Positions 35,018-42,444 of a DNA stretch of 64,000 bases are shown here, piece after piece. Below the pieces are notes generated by a model. The model did no database searches, was not told the DNA's origin, and saw only the letters and a list, made by a program, of their open reading frames with translations. Numbering within the stretch: the first letter of the stretch is position 1; the number at the start of each line of letters is the position of its first letter. Location of the stretch: the NCBI GenBank assembly GCA_965249175.1, contig OZ252227.1:6200001-6264000 (forward strand), in the 5' to 3' direction. Origin of the DNA: CAZYFH01 sp965249175. GTDB lineage: Bacteria > Acidobacteriota > Vicinamibacteria > Vicinamibacterales > UBA8438. The position numbers and the translations under genes are program-made.

Positions 35018-35473
35018 TCAGCTCCGCACGAATCCAACGCTTTGGATCAGGCCGTCTTCGACCTCGTAGATCGAGAAATACTCAGTTGTGCTGTCTCCGT
35101 CGGTCACGGTCTCGTGGTTCACGACGTAGCTGTCTTTCGTGATTTGATGGTGAATTGCAACTTGCACAACACCTTCTGCGAACATGGGTTCAAAGATGCT
35201 GCGAATGTGCTTCCTGCCTCTGCCCAATGATCTGTCGGGGTAGGTGAAGATTTCAACCCCGTCAGCGTAGAGGTCCAAGAACGCCGGCAGATCGTGACGG
35301 TTGCAGGCACTCATGCGCCGGTTCACGATCTCCAATGGAGTTGCATCACGATCCGGTTCCGGTCGCTGCGCCGATTCGTTCTCTTGGCCCGACCGGGAAG
35401 ATGATGTCCCCTGCCCACAACCAAGAAGGCAGGTGACAGTCAGGAAAGCGGTAAGGAGAATGAACGACTTCAT
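35018..35473 (-). CDS. SnoaL/NTF2-like lipoprotein
   Basis: A 151-residue lipoprotein: MKSFILLTAFLTVTCLLGC with lipobox LLGC, a Ser/Gln-rich linker, then an NTF2-like domain (EIVNRRMSACNRHDLPAFLDLYADGVEIFTYPD, HHQITKDSYVVNHETVTDG, EYFSIYEVEDGLIQSVGFVRS). SnoaL-like folds bind small molecules or act as cyclases or isomerases; no catalytic set is assigned. Base composition is visibly closer to 50% GC than the flanking genes, suggesting recent acquisition together with the interrupted membrane protein gene next to it. Confidence 0.82.
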   Translation of the reverse strand: MKSFILLTAFLTVTCLLGCGQGTSSSRSGQENESAQRPEPDRDATPLEIVNRRMSACNRHDLPAFLDLYADGVEIFTYPDRSLGRGRKHIRSIFEPMFAEGVVQVAIHHQITKDSYVVNHETVTDGDSTTEYFSIYEVEDGLIQSVGFVRS

Positions 35474-35809
35474 GAGGTTGACTCCGTAGTTGAATGACGA
35501 CCCCGCTGCTCAACCCGACCGCCACTAACCCCTGATCATCACGCTGTTAGCAAGAGCTCCCGCCAGCGCCACTCCAAACCCGCCAAACCACCAACAAACA
35601 ACGCCTCGCCGAGCAAATGGGCGAGGCCGAGGAGTGTCGCAGTGTCCTCATAGGTCAGGGCTAGAATGATGCAAACCACCGACCACAGCAGGTTCGCGGC
35701 TACCAGCAATAGGATGAGCTCCTTCGGCCGACGCGCACGCACTGCCAAGGAGCCTGAATACGACGCGTAGACTACGTTGGTCGTACCAATAAGGATCAAC
35801 AGCTCTTGA

Positions 35810-37241
35810 GGGGATGTCCCAGTAGCTGTTGAAATTTGAAGCGGCGGCTCTTCACTGGTCGTGCTATACGACCGGTGACTAAACCGAGGTGCAAGCCTCC
35901 CAGCAAGGAGCCGCCATGAAGCAGCAGTCTCGCACAGTCACTCGTCGTCGCCAATCGGAATCCCCGTCGGTGCGCCACCTCCCGTTGGTCGAGATCCTGA
36001 TGGATACCGAGGCTGAGCTCCAGGAGCTGGTCGTGGCCTCGGGCCTGAAGGTGCTCGAGGCCATGCTCGAAGAGGATCGGGCGGCGGTGTGTGGGCCACG
36101 GTATGCGCATCAAGCGGCGCGACGGGCGTACCGGGCCGGGCATGCCCCCAGTCAGGTCGTGTTGGGCGGGCGCAAGGTCGCGATTCGGCGCCCGCGTGCC
36201 CGCCGCGCCGGCACGGAGGTGCCGCTGCCGACCGTGCGGGCGTTCACGGATGCGGACCCGCTGAACCGGCGGGTCGTCGACCAGAGGCTCATCGGCGTCG
36301 CGACCCGCCAGTATGCGCGGAGTCTCGAGCCGCTCGGCGCGGAGATCACCACGCGGGGCACGAGCAAGAGTGCGGTCAGTCGACGCTTTGTGGCGCAGAC
36401 CCAGGCGCAGTTGGACGCGTGGCGCGCGACGCCGCTCGACAACCTCGACCTGGCCGTACTGCTGATCGATGGGGTGCACGTCGGCAGCCATTGTATCGTG
36501 GTCGCCCTGGGCATCGATAAATCGGGCACCAAACATCCGCTTGGCCTCTGGGAAGGGGCCACCGAGAATGCGACGGTCTGTCAGGGGCTGTTGACCAATC
36601 TCATGAGCCGCGGACTTCGCACCGACCGGAGCCTCCTGGTGATCGTCGATGGGGCGAAGGCCCTCGACGCCGCGGTGACCCAGACGTTCGGCCGGGCGGC
36701 CGTCGTGCAACGGTGTCAAGTGCATAAGGGCCGGAACATCCTGGAGCATCTCCCCGAGGCGCAGCGTCCGTGGGTGCAGGCGATCCTCACGCGCGCCTAT
36801 ACGAACCGCCACGTCAAGACGGCGACGCGTCTGCTGCAGGACCTCGCGCGTCGCTTGGACACCGACTACCCGAGTGCAGCCGCCAGCGTGCGGGAAGGAC
36901 TCGACGACACCCTGACCGTGCTCGGCCTGGGGCTGTCGGAGCGCCTCCAACGATCGCTCGCCACCACGAATGCCATTGAGAGTCTGCTCAGCCGCACCCG
37001 CCATGTGAAACGGAATGTGAAGCGTTGGCGCGGTGGGACGATGGTGCTGCGCTGGGTGGCCGCCGGGGTGCTCGAAGCGGCGAAGGGGTTCCGTCGGGTG
37101 AAAGGGTGCAAAGATATGCCGGCCCTCGTCGCGGCCCTCCGAGCGCGCGACGCGCGGCTGGGCCTCGGGGAGTCGTCAGCGATGGTTGCGTAGTCGTGAA
37201 CCGAGCCGCCGCTGAGTTTCAACAGCGCACGGGACATCCCC
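35810..37241 (+). mobile_element. complete IS256-family insertion sequence with 8-bp target duplication
   Basis: A 1432-bp element. The terminal inverted repeats begin GGGGATGTCCC at both ends and continue, after four mismatches, with GCTGTTGAAA (about 26 bp). The direct target duplication GCTCTTGA is at 35802-35809 and 37242-37249. The only gene is the transposase. Both ends and the duplication are intact, so the insertion is recent and the element may still be active. Confidence 0.93.
35916..37193 (+). CDS. IS256-family (Mutator-type) transposase
   Basis: A 425-residue DDE transposase of the IS256/MULE group. ATG 35916 follows AAGGAG by five bases. The N-terminal DNA-binding part includes GRKVAIRRPRARRAG. 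The catalytic core has LLIDGVHVGSHCIVVALGID (first Asp), VIVDGAKALDAAV (second Asp) with VQRCQVHKGRNIL, and LATTNAIESLLSRTR (Glu in NAIES), the family signature. It inserts the element by cut-and-paste or a circular intermediate. No frame break is present. Confidence 0.95.
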   Translation: MKQQSRTVTRRRQSESPSVRHLPLVEILMDTEAELQELVVASGLKVLEAMLEEDRAAVCGPRYAHQAARRAYRAGHAPSQVVLGGRKVAIRRPRARRAGTEVPLPTVRAFTDADPLNRRVVDQRLIGVATRQYARSLEPLGAEITTRGTSKSAVSRRFVAQTQAQLDAWRATPLDNLDLAVLLIDGVHVGSHCIVVALGIDKSGTKHPLGLWEGATENATVCQGLLTNLMSRGLRTDRSLLVIVDGAKALDAAVTQTFGRAAVVQRCQVHKGRNILEHLPEAQRPWVQAILTRAYTNRHVKTATRLLQDLARRLDTDYPSAAASVREGLDDTLTVLGLGLSERLQRSLATTNAIESLLSRTRHVKRNVKRWRGGTMVLRWVAAGVLEAAKGFRRVKGCKDMPALVAALRARDARLGLGESSAMVA

Positions 37242-37533
37242 GCTCTTGAGGTAATCCGTACCATGCGCTTAGCCAGCCATTGATAAGGAGGACGACCGCG
37301 CCAGCCACCGCTGCTGCCGTGCAGTCAATCCATAGCAACCGTCGACGTTCGATCATTCAAGAAACGCGCTCTCCTGAGGTTACATGAGACGGGCCAGTTC
37401 GAGCGCGGTCATTCGCTGCACCGTGAGCTCGGTGCGGCCTCCAACCGATCCTACGCGGTGAGCGCAGAATCTCGGGCTTGGCCTCATCGACCTTCAACAG
37501 GCGAACTCCGTCGAGGGGACAGTTTCTTAAGAG

Positions 37534-38982
37534 GGCTCTTCACCGATTTGAGTACAAGGGTTGAAGGCTCAAGAAGCGCGCCAGGTCGCGAGACGATCGA
37601 ATCGGATGAGCCGTGGCCCACTTCAGTTTGAGCAAGAGCAGTTGTTCATTCTGCATACCGCGTGCGCGGCGGAGGACCGCCTTGATGGTCGTGTTGATCG
37701 ATTCGACCACGCCGAAGCGAACAGGGTGGAAGCAGTAGGCAGCGATGCCCTCGAGATGACGAACGAGGAACGCGCCGAGGCGCTCCATCTCGGGGAGCCG
37801 TTGCCAGCGCAACGCGGTCACCCAGCCGATGAGGAAGTGCCCCACGCCCATCGGCGTCCGATACGTCCACAGGCGGTCGAGCTGTTCGCGCAGGAGACAG
37901 GCTTTGAACAGCCGGCGATTCGCGGCAAACAACGTCTGCAGTTCCCGGCGCTTCGAGCCGCGGACCGTCTTCCAGCGCCGGAGCAGCAACCAGCGTTTCC
38001 CGCGCCCATGGGCACGCATCACGGCCCCGGCGCGGAAGAACTCTTGGCGGCGGACCTCGTCGAGCGCGGCGCTCGCATGCTGGAGGACATGGAATTTGTC
38101 GAACACCACGTCGGCCTGCGGCAGCACCTGCGTGACCGCATTGAGATAGGGCCGGTGCATGTCGGTACACACCGCGTGAATCGCGCCCCGCTGATGCGGG
38201 TCGAGATCCTCCGTGAGCAAGGTCGTGGCGGTAGTCGTTGTGCGATCCTGACGCAAGCCCATGACCTCGCCGCGCACCACATCCGACAGGACAGTCCAGA
38301 AGCGCTGGCCCTTCCCGCGCTGCACCTCATCGAGGCCGATGTGCCGCGGTCGCCGTTTCCGGCGGGTGCGATCCCACTCGGTCAAGAAGGCCGTCTCGGC
38401 GCGCCGGGCTTTGCCCCAGCTGACGCGGTGCCGCACGGCGGCGTGGCTGGTCGGCATCGACTGGCAATCCAGGCCGATCTGCTGGCGCAAGCGGCGCGTG
38501 ACCCGGGCCTTCGGGGTGGCAAATTCGATCCGCTCCGTGCGCACCCCGCAGTGGCGACAGATCACGCGTCGTTGCCGGTAGACCGACGTGACCGGATGCC
38601 GTGCCCAGGGCAGATCGTCCCACGTCCGCTCGCGCGCGGCGCGCACGCGGCCGGTGCGGCGTCCACAGCCGTTGCACACATAGCGCCGTATCCCGCGCCG
38701 CTCCAACTGCAACCGCAGGCGACTCTCCACCCCGTCGTCCTCCCGTTCGACGCGCACCACTCGGAAGCCCGACAAGCCCAAGATCCAGGTACAATCCCGT
38801 TGCGATCCCACGTGTCCTCCCTTCTTGGTTGCACATCAAGAGAGAACAACACCGGGTGGTCCGGTGCAAGTGGGATCGCGTTCTTTCGTCCAGGCCGTCG
38901 AGCAGGCCGCCCACCTCAATTGCGGCCCGCGCAGGCGGCCGGGTATCACCTCAGATCGCTGTACTCAAATCGACGAAGAGCC
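37534..38982 (-). mobile_element. complete ISL3-family insertion sequence with 8-bp target duplication
   Basis: A 1449-bp element with 23-bp terminal inverted repeats, GGCTCTTC-(AC or GT)-CGATTTGAGTACA, differing at two positions. The target duplication CTTAAGAG is at 37526-37533 and 38983-38990. It contains one transposase gene on the minus strand. The right end sits 18 bp before the MaoC-like gene, leaving its ribosome site but separating it from whatever promoter lay upstream. Between 37357 and 37525, to its left, I see no convincing gene. Confidence 0.93.
37540..38811 (-). CDS. ISL3-family transposase
   Basis: A 423-residue transposase. An N-terminal zinc-ribbon HTH region has paired Cys (VCNGCGRRTGRV, VICRHCGVRTERI). 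The DDE core is RHIGLDEVQRGKGQRFWTVL (first Asp), HAVCTDMHRPYLNAV with VVFDKFHVLQHAS (second Asp region), and VVESINTTIKAVLRRARG (Glu). The length and motif order match ISL3. The frame is intact from ATG 38811 to the stop six bases inside the left inverted repeat. Confidence 0.95.
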   Translation of the reverse strand: MGSQRDCTWILGLSGFRVVRVEREDDGVESRLRLQLERRGIRRYVCNGCGRRTGRVRAARERTWDDLPWARHPVTSVYRQRRVICRHCGVRTERIEFATPKARVTRRLRQQIGLDCQSMPTSHAAVRHRVSWGKARRAETAFLTEWDRTRRKRRPRHIGLDEVQRGKGQRFWTVLSDVVRGEVMGLRQDRTTTTATTLLTEDLDPHQRGAIHAVCTDMHRPYLNAVTQVLPQADVVFDKFHVLQHASAALDEVRRQEFFRAGAVMRAHGRGKRWLLLRRWKTVRGSKRRELQTLFAANRRLFKACLLREQLDRLWTYRTPMGVGHFLIGWVTALRWQRLPEMERLGAFLVRHLEGIAAYCFHPVRFGVVESINTTIKAVLRRARGMQNEQLLLLKLKWATAHPIRSSRDLARFLSLQPLYSNR

Positions 38983-39000
38983 CTTAAGAGGGGGACGCAC

Positions 39001-39459
39001 ATGGAGCTGCTAGGGCACGGCTTTTACTACCAGGACTGGCACGAGGGCTATGAATTTCAAACCCTCGGTCGCACGATCACCGAGACCGACATCCTAAACT
39101 TCGTGGGCGTCTCGGGCATGACCGAGGAGCTGTTTACGTCTCGCGTATACCTGGAGGAACACACGAACTTTACCGGTCGCCTCGTACCAGGCGCGCTCGT
39201 GTTCTCCATGGCGGAGGGGTTGGTGATCCCCGCGACGATCTCGCGCACCGGTATCGCGTTCCTGAATTGTCAAATCGACGTCACGGCACCGACGTTTGCC
39301 GGGGACACGATTCATGTGGAAGGCACGGTCACCCAGATCAAGCCGGCATCGAAGGGCAATCGTGCGCTCGTGCGTACGGACAATCGCGTGGTCAATCAGA
39401 ACGGCGAGGTGACGTTGACCTACAATCCGCTCCGCATGATGAAGGGCCGACCGGACTAA
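39001..39459 (+). CDS. MaoC-like dehydratase (hotdog fold)
   Basis: A 152-residue single hotdog protein of the MaoC/enoyl-CoA hydratase 2 group. It shows GRTITETDILNFVGVSGMTE (the conserved Asp region), LVPGALVFSMAEGLV (the GxL..S loop) and IDVTAPTFAGDTIHVEGTV with a basic, Asn-rich C-terminal strand. Family members hydrate 2-enoyl-CoA or mesaconyl-type CoA esters. The GAGGGGGAC ribosome site survives between the ISL3 right end and the ATG, so expression may now depend on the element. Confidence 0.87.
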   Translation: MELLGHGFYYQDWHEGYEFQTLGRTITETDILNFVGVSGMTEELFTSRVYLEEHTNFTGRLVPGALVFSMAEGLVIPATISRTGIAFLNCQIDVTAPTFAGDTIHVEGTVTQIKPASKGNRALVRTDNRVVNQNGEVTLTYNPLRMMKGRPD

Positions 39460-39470
39460 AACCGATCCTG

Positions 39471-41162
39471 CTACTGCAGCTCCGTCAGATCTCGTGGCAT
39501 CCGCTCGAGTCGGAGATCGAGCGCCTTTCGCTCGCCCTCGTCGAGGTGGAACGAGGTGGCCCGAGACCACAGGCGCTCCAGCACCTTTGCATCGTGCCAC
39601 GCGTGCTGCAGGATCGACTCGACCGCGATCGCGACGTAGTCGCTGGGCGGCAGCCCCACGACACGATACGTCCCGTCATGGCGCGGCTGGACGCCTCGAA
39701 CGTACCGGTAGTAGGCCGTCCAACGCTCGGTGTCGGCGGGAAAGACGACAACAGTGTAATCGGTCACGGAGCGCCCCTTCCCGTCGGTCACCGTCCCCGT
39801 GAGGTAGGTCTGTCGGTTGGTCACAGCGATGTGCACGGGCTCGGTGGCACCGTTGAAATCGGTTGGCCGGTCAGTGATGTCCGCGTTGCCGAGCTCAATC
39901 GCCTTGACCGTCCAGCGTGATGGGAGGTCGCGCACATACACCGTCGCGGGGCCGATCACACCGTCCAGCGCGAACGTACCGTCGGGTCTCAGCGTCGCGG
40001 TGGTTGAGATAAACGATGTGCCGTCGCCCTTGTGTGTCACGGCCATCACGATCCCGCTGCCCCATGTCGTGGGCCGCGGCTCGTCTGCCTCCGGCACGAT
40101 CCGCCCCGCGACGCGGGCTCCCCGTTTCGCGAGCACGAGTAGATCGACGATATCCGCGTCTACGGTCAGTTCCACGGACGCCATCGCCTGATATCCCCGC
40201 ATCCGCCTCACCGTCAGACCGTAGTCTCCAGGGAAGAGGTTCCGCATCTCGAAACCCCCGTCCGCCGACACGCGCGCCACCCGCGCATCCCCACGGTTTC
40301 CCGCCTTTGGAGTCAGGGTGATCTCCGCCTCCGCCAGCAACGCCTCGGAGACACCGACGACATCCCCGGTCACGGCATACGTGTCAGCGACCATCATCGC
40401 GAAGTCGATCCCGAAGAGCTCCTGACCGGCGGCGATGCGTAGCGGCCGCGCTTCGCGCAGCCACGCCGTCTGCGGAAAATACGTCGGTACGTGGACAGGG
40501 GTCCCATCGCCATCCGACTCGGGCAGTGGGGGCATCGAGGCCTTGACGTAATACCGGCCCGGCAGCAGGTCGGCGACGCGGAAATATCCAGCGTCGTCGG
40601 CCTTGGTCGACGCGACCGGGACCAGGCGGCGCTCTCCTCCCTGTTGGTAACGCTCGCGGAGCAGTTCGACGCCAACACCGGGTGCGCCGTCACCGGTCGT
40701 GTCAAACACCCGGCCGCTGATGGCCGCGCCGGGGTTGAGTCGGATGGTCACGCCGGCCGTGATGCGGCCGCCGGGGACGTCGAACTCCTTGCCGTAGTCG
40801 CCAGCGTCGTGAGCGCGGTCTGTCGGGACCACATACCCGGGTGCTTTCGCGAAGATGCGGTACTCGCCTGGCGCCACGCCGCGTAGCTCGAAGCGCCCGC
40901 GGGCGTCGGTGGTCGCCGACTGGGTCGTCGCGCCAACAAACATCGGGGCAAGCAGTGCCGTTGCCTGCGCGAGGGGTCGCCCAGAGGGGGCGTCGAGCAC
41001 GCGGCCGCGGACGATCCCTTCGTCCCGCGGTACGGAATCCGCGAGCTGAATGGCGACGCCTGGACGGGGGGCGGTTTGCTGCGCCGCGCTCGGGCCGATG
41101 CCGGCGAGGCCCAACCCGAGCGTGGCGGCCACAACGCCCGCGCGACGCATGTTCATCTTCAT
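39471..41162 (-). CDS. secreted protein with carboxypeptidase-regulatory-like domains
   Basis: A 563-residue exported protein. The signal peptide is MKMNMRRAGVVAATLGLGLAG. At least two CarboxypepD_reg-type beta-sandwich domains follow: VRGRVLDAPSGRPLAQA...RGRFELRGVAPGEYRIFAKAPGY and ISGRVFDTTGDGAPGVG...GYFRVADLLPGRYYVKASMP. Later Ig-like segments (YAVTGDVVGVSEALL, GGFEMRNLFPGDYGLTVRRM) and a C-terminal part with LPPSDYVAIAVESI follow. Such proteins are abundant in Acidobacteriota and are thought to be surface or outer-membrane-associated; the function is unknown. It lies 11 bp downstream of the cyclase gene on the same strand. Confidence 0.85.
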   Translation of the reverse strand: MKMNMRRAGVVAATLGLGLAGIGPSAAQQTAPRPGVAIQLADSVPRDEGIVRGRVLDAPSGRPLAQATALLAPMFVGATTQSATTDARGRFELRGVAPGEYRIFAKAPGYVVPTDRAHDAGDYGKEFDVPGGRITAGVTIRLNPGAAISGRVFDTTGDGAPGVGVELLRERYQQGGERRLVPVASTKADDAGYFRVADLLPGRYYVKASMPPLPESDGDGTPVHVPTYFPQTAWLREARPLRIAAGQELFGIDFAMMVADTYAVTGDVVGVSEALLAEAEITLTPKAGNRGDARVARVSADGGFEMRNLFPGDYGLTVRRMRGYQAMASVELTVDADIVDLLVLAKRGARVAGRIVPEADEPRPTTWGSGIVMAVTHKGDGTSFISTTATLRPDGTFALDGVIGPATVYVRDLPSRWTVKAIELGNADITDRPTDFNGATEPVHIAVTNRQTYLTGTVTDGKGRSVTDYTVVVFPADTERWTAYYRYVRGVQPRHDGTYRVVGLPPSDYVAIAVESILQHAWHDAKVLERLWSRATSFHLDEGERKALDLRLERMPRDLTELQ

Positions 41163-41173
41163 CGTCAATCGCG

Positions 41174-42250
41174 CTAGAACATCGCGATGGGGTTCGCCGG
41201 GCTGCCCGTGCCGCGCGCCACCTTGAGCGGCAGGCCCATGAACATGAACTCGTACCGTCCTTCTTCGTCGCACGCGTCGGCCAGCGGCTCCAGCAGGGCG
41301 TTGTCGAGCAGCGCGACGCCGTAGTTGAACAGGACACCGTGAACCGGGAACGCCATCCCGTAGGGATCCGGGCGCGCGTCCATCATGTCCCACCCGAGGA
41401 GCGACACGTCGTGATCGCGGATGAACTTTGCGCAGGTCACGCCGAGCCCCGGCCGGTCGCCGCCGGCATACTCGCCGCCGGACGCCATGAATCGCTCCCG
41501 CCCGCTGTAGACGAGTAACGCGTCACCCGGTTCGACCGCGACCCCTTGCTCGCGCGCGGCCTCCTCGAGCTCCCAGCCCTGGACCGGATTCCCCGGGGTG
41601 ACGTGCGATGCGCCCCGATGCCGCGGCACGTCGATCAGGACGCCGCGCGTGATGATGCCGTCGCTCCAGGCGTCGATGGTGCCGAAATGGGCCCCCTGCG
41701 AGGTCACCTCGACGTCGGGGTCGCGGCCCTGCCACATCCCATCCCGGTCCCACATATGACACAGACCGTCGATATGGGTGATGGTCTGGCCGTGGTAGAT
41801 GAAGCCGTAATAGTCGACCACGGCGCCGGCGCCGCCAGGTCGGGGGCTCTTGCGCATGAAATGCTGGGCCGGCTCGAAGATCCGGCTCATCGAGACCTTC
41901 CGCCCCTTCCGCACCAGCGCCGCGGCGGCAGCGCTCTTCTCGGGCGTGATCAGGTTGACCGCGCCCATTTGGTCGTCGTCGCCCCATCGTCCCCAGTTGC
42001 GCCGGTCGGTGTACCATGATTCCACCTCCGCCTGGGTGGGCATACGCGGATCGGCTTGGGCGGCCGCGGACCTGATGGCGGGCGCTGCGTGTGTCGCTTC
42101 GTGCTCGGCGAGCAGCGTCGCTGGGGAAAGGCCTTCCGTCGGAGCTCCGCGCGCCACCGTGTTCGTGTTCCAGGCGCTCGCGCGCCCCCCGAGCGCCGCG
42201 CCTCCCATCGCCGCCGCGTTCCGCAGGAATCGCCGTCGTGATGAGGCCAT
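41174..42250 (-). CDS. Tat-exported cyclase-family (kynurenine formamidase-like) hydrolase
   Basis: A 358-residue protein with a twin-arginine signal (ASSRRRFLRNAAAMGGAALGG). ATG 42250 follows AAGGAAGG. The cyclase/KynB-like metal motif is seen as THIDGLCHMWD, with VLIDVPRHRG and GDALLVYSGRE following. These enzymes are Mn/Zn amidohydrolases that act on N-formylkynurenine, cyclic amides or isatin. Export again points to extracytoplasmic hydrolysis. A longer start at 42418 would add an unlikely N-terminal extension. Confidence 0.88.
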   Translation of the reverse strand: MASSRRRFLRNAAAMGGAALGGRASAWNTNTVARGAPTEGLSPATLLAEHEATHAAPAIRSAAAQADPRMPTQAEVESWYTDRRNWGRWGDDDQMGAVNLITPEKSAAAAALVRKGRKVSMSRIFEPAQHFMRKSPRPGGAGAVVDYYGFIYHGQTITHIDGLCHMWDRDGMWQGRDPDVEVTSQGAHFGTIDAWSDGIITRGVLIDVPRHRGASHVTPGNPVQGWELEEAAREQGVAVEPGDALLVYSGRERFMASGGEYAGGDRPGLGVTCAKFIRDHDVSLLGWDMMDARPDPYGMAFPVHGVLFNYGVALLDNALLEPLADACDEEGRYEFMFMGLPLKVARGTGSPANPIAMF

Positions 42251-42444
42251 GGCTGCCTTCCTTTCGGCTCCAATAATAGCCTTCCAAACCGTCGATTCGC
42301 ACCACCGCAATCGGACCGCCGGTACCGGGCATCGGTGACGCATTGAGTGATTGACACCCCCCGCGCGATTCGTACAAACTAGGCTGTTCCTTACGGTTAA
42401 CGGTTTCTGAAGGTCCAAGGAAGGTCCGCGGGGTCCCGCACTCG

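Larger units (their letters stand above)
35539..37356 (-). pseudogene. small four-helix membrane protein gene interrupted by IS256-family element
   Basis: Removing the insertion (35810-37241) and one copy of its 8-bp duplication gives a continuous 125-codon gene from ATG 37356 to the stop at 35539. The N-terminal part, MIERRRLLWIDCTAAAVAGA, comes from the right side of the element and joins in frame at LPQELLILIGTTNVVYAS. The rest (residues about 39-125) has further hydrophobic segments (ELILLLVAANLLWSVVCIILAL, LLGLAHLLGEALFVGGLAGL). An AGGAGA site precedes the start. The family is unknown. The gene has the same lower-GC composition and orientation as the adjacent lipoprotein gene. Confidence 0.82.

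Noticed and set aside
37357..37525. possible gene end on the minus strand (…LTVQRMTALELARLM)
   Set aside because: Only a few dozen codons, no ribosome site, and nothing to continue it across the ISL3 element; treated as non-coding.
37561..39459. 632-codon plus-strand frame fusing ISL3 antisense with the MaoC gene
   Set aside because: The first 480 codons are antisense to the ISL3 transposase; only the part from 39001 matches a protein family and has its own ribosome site.
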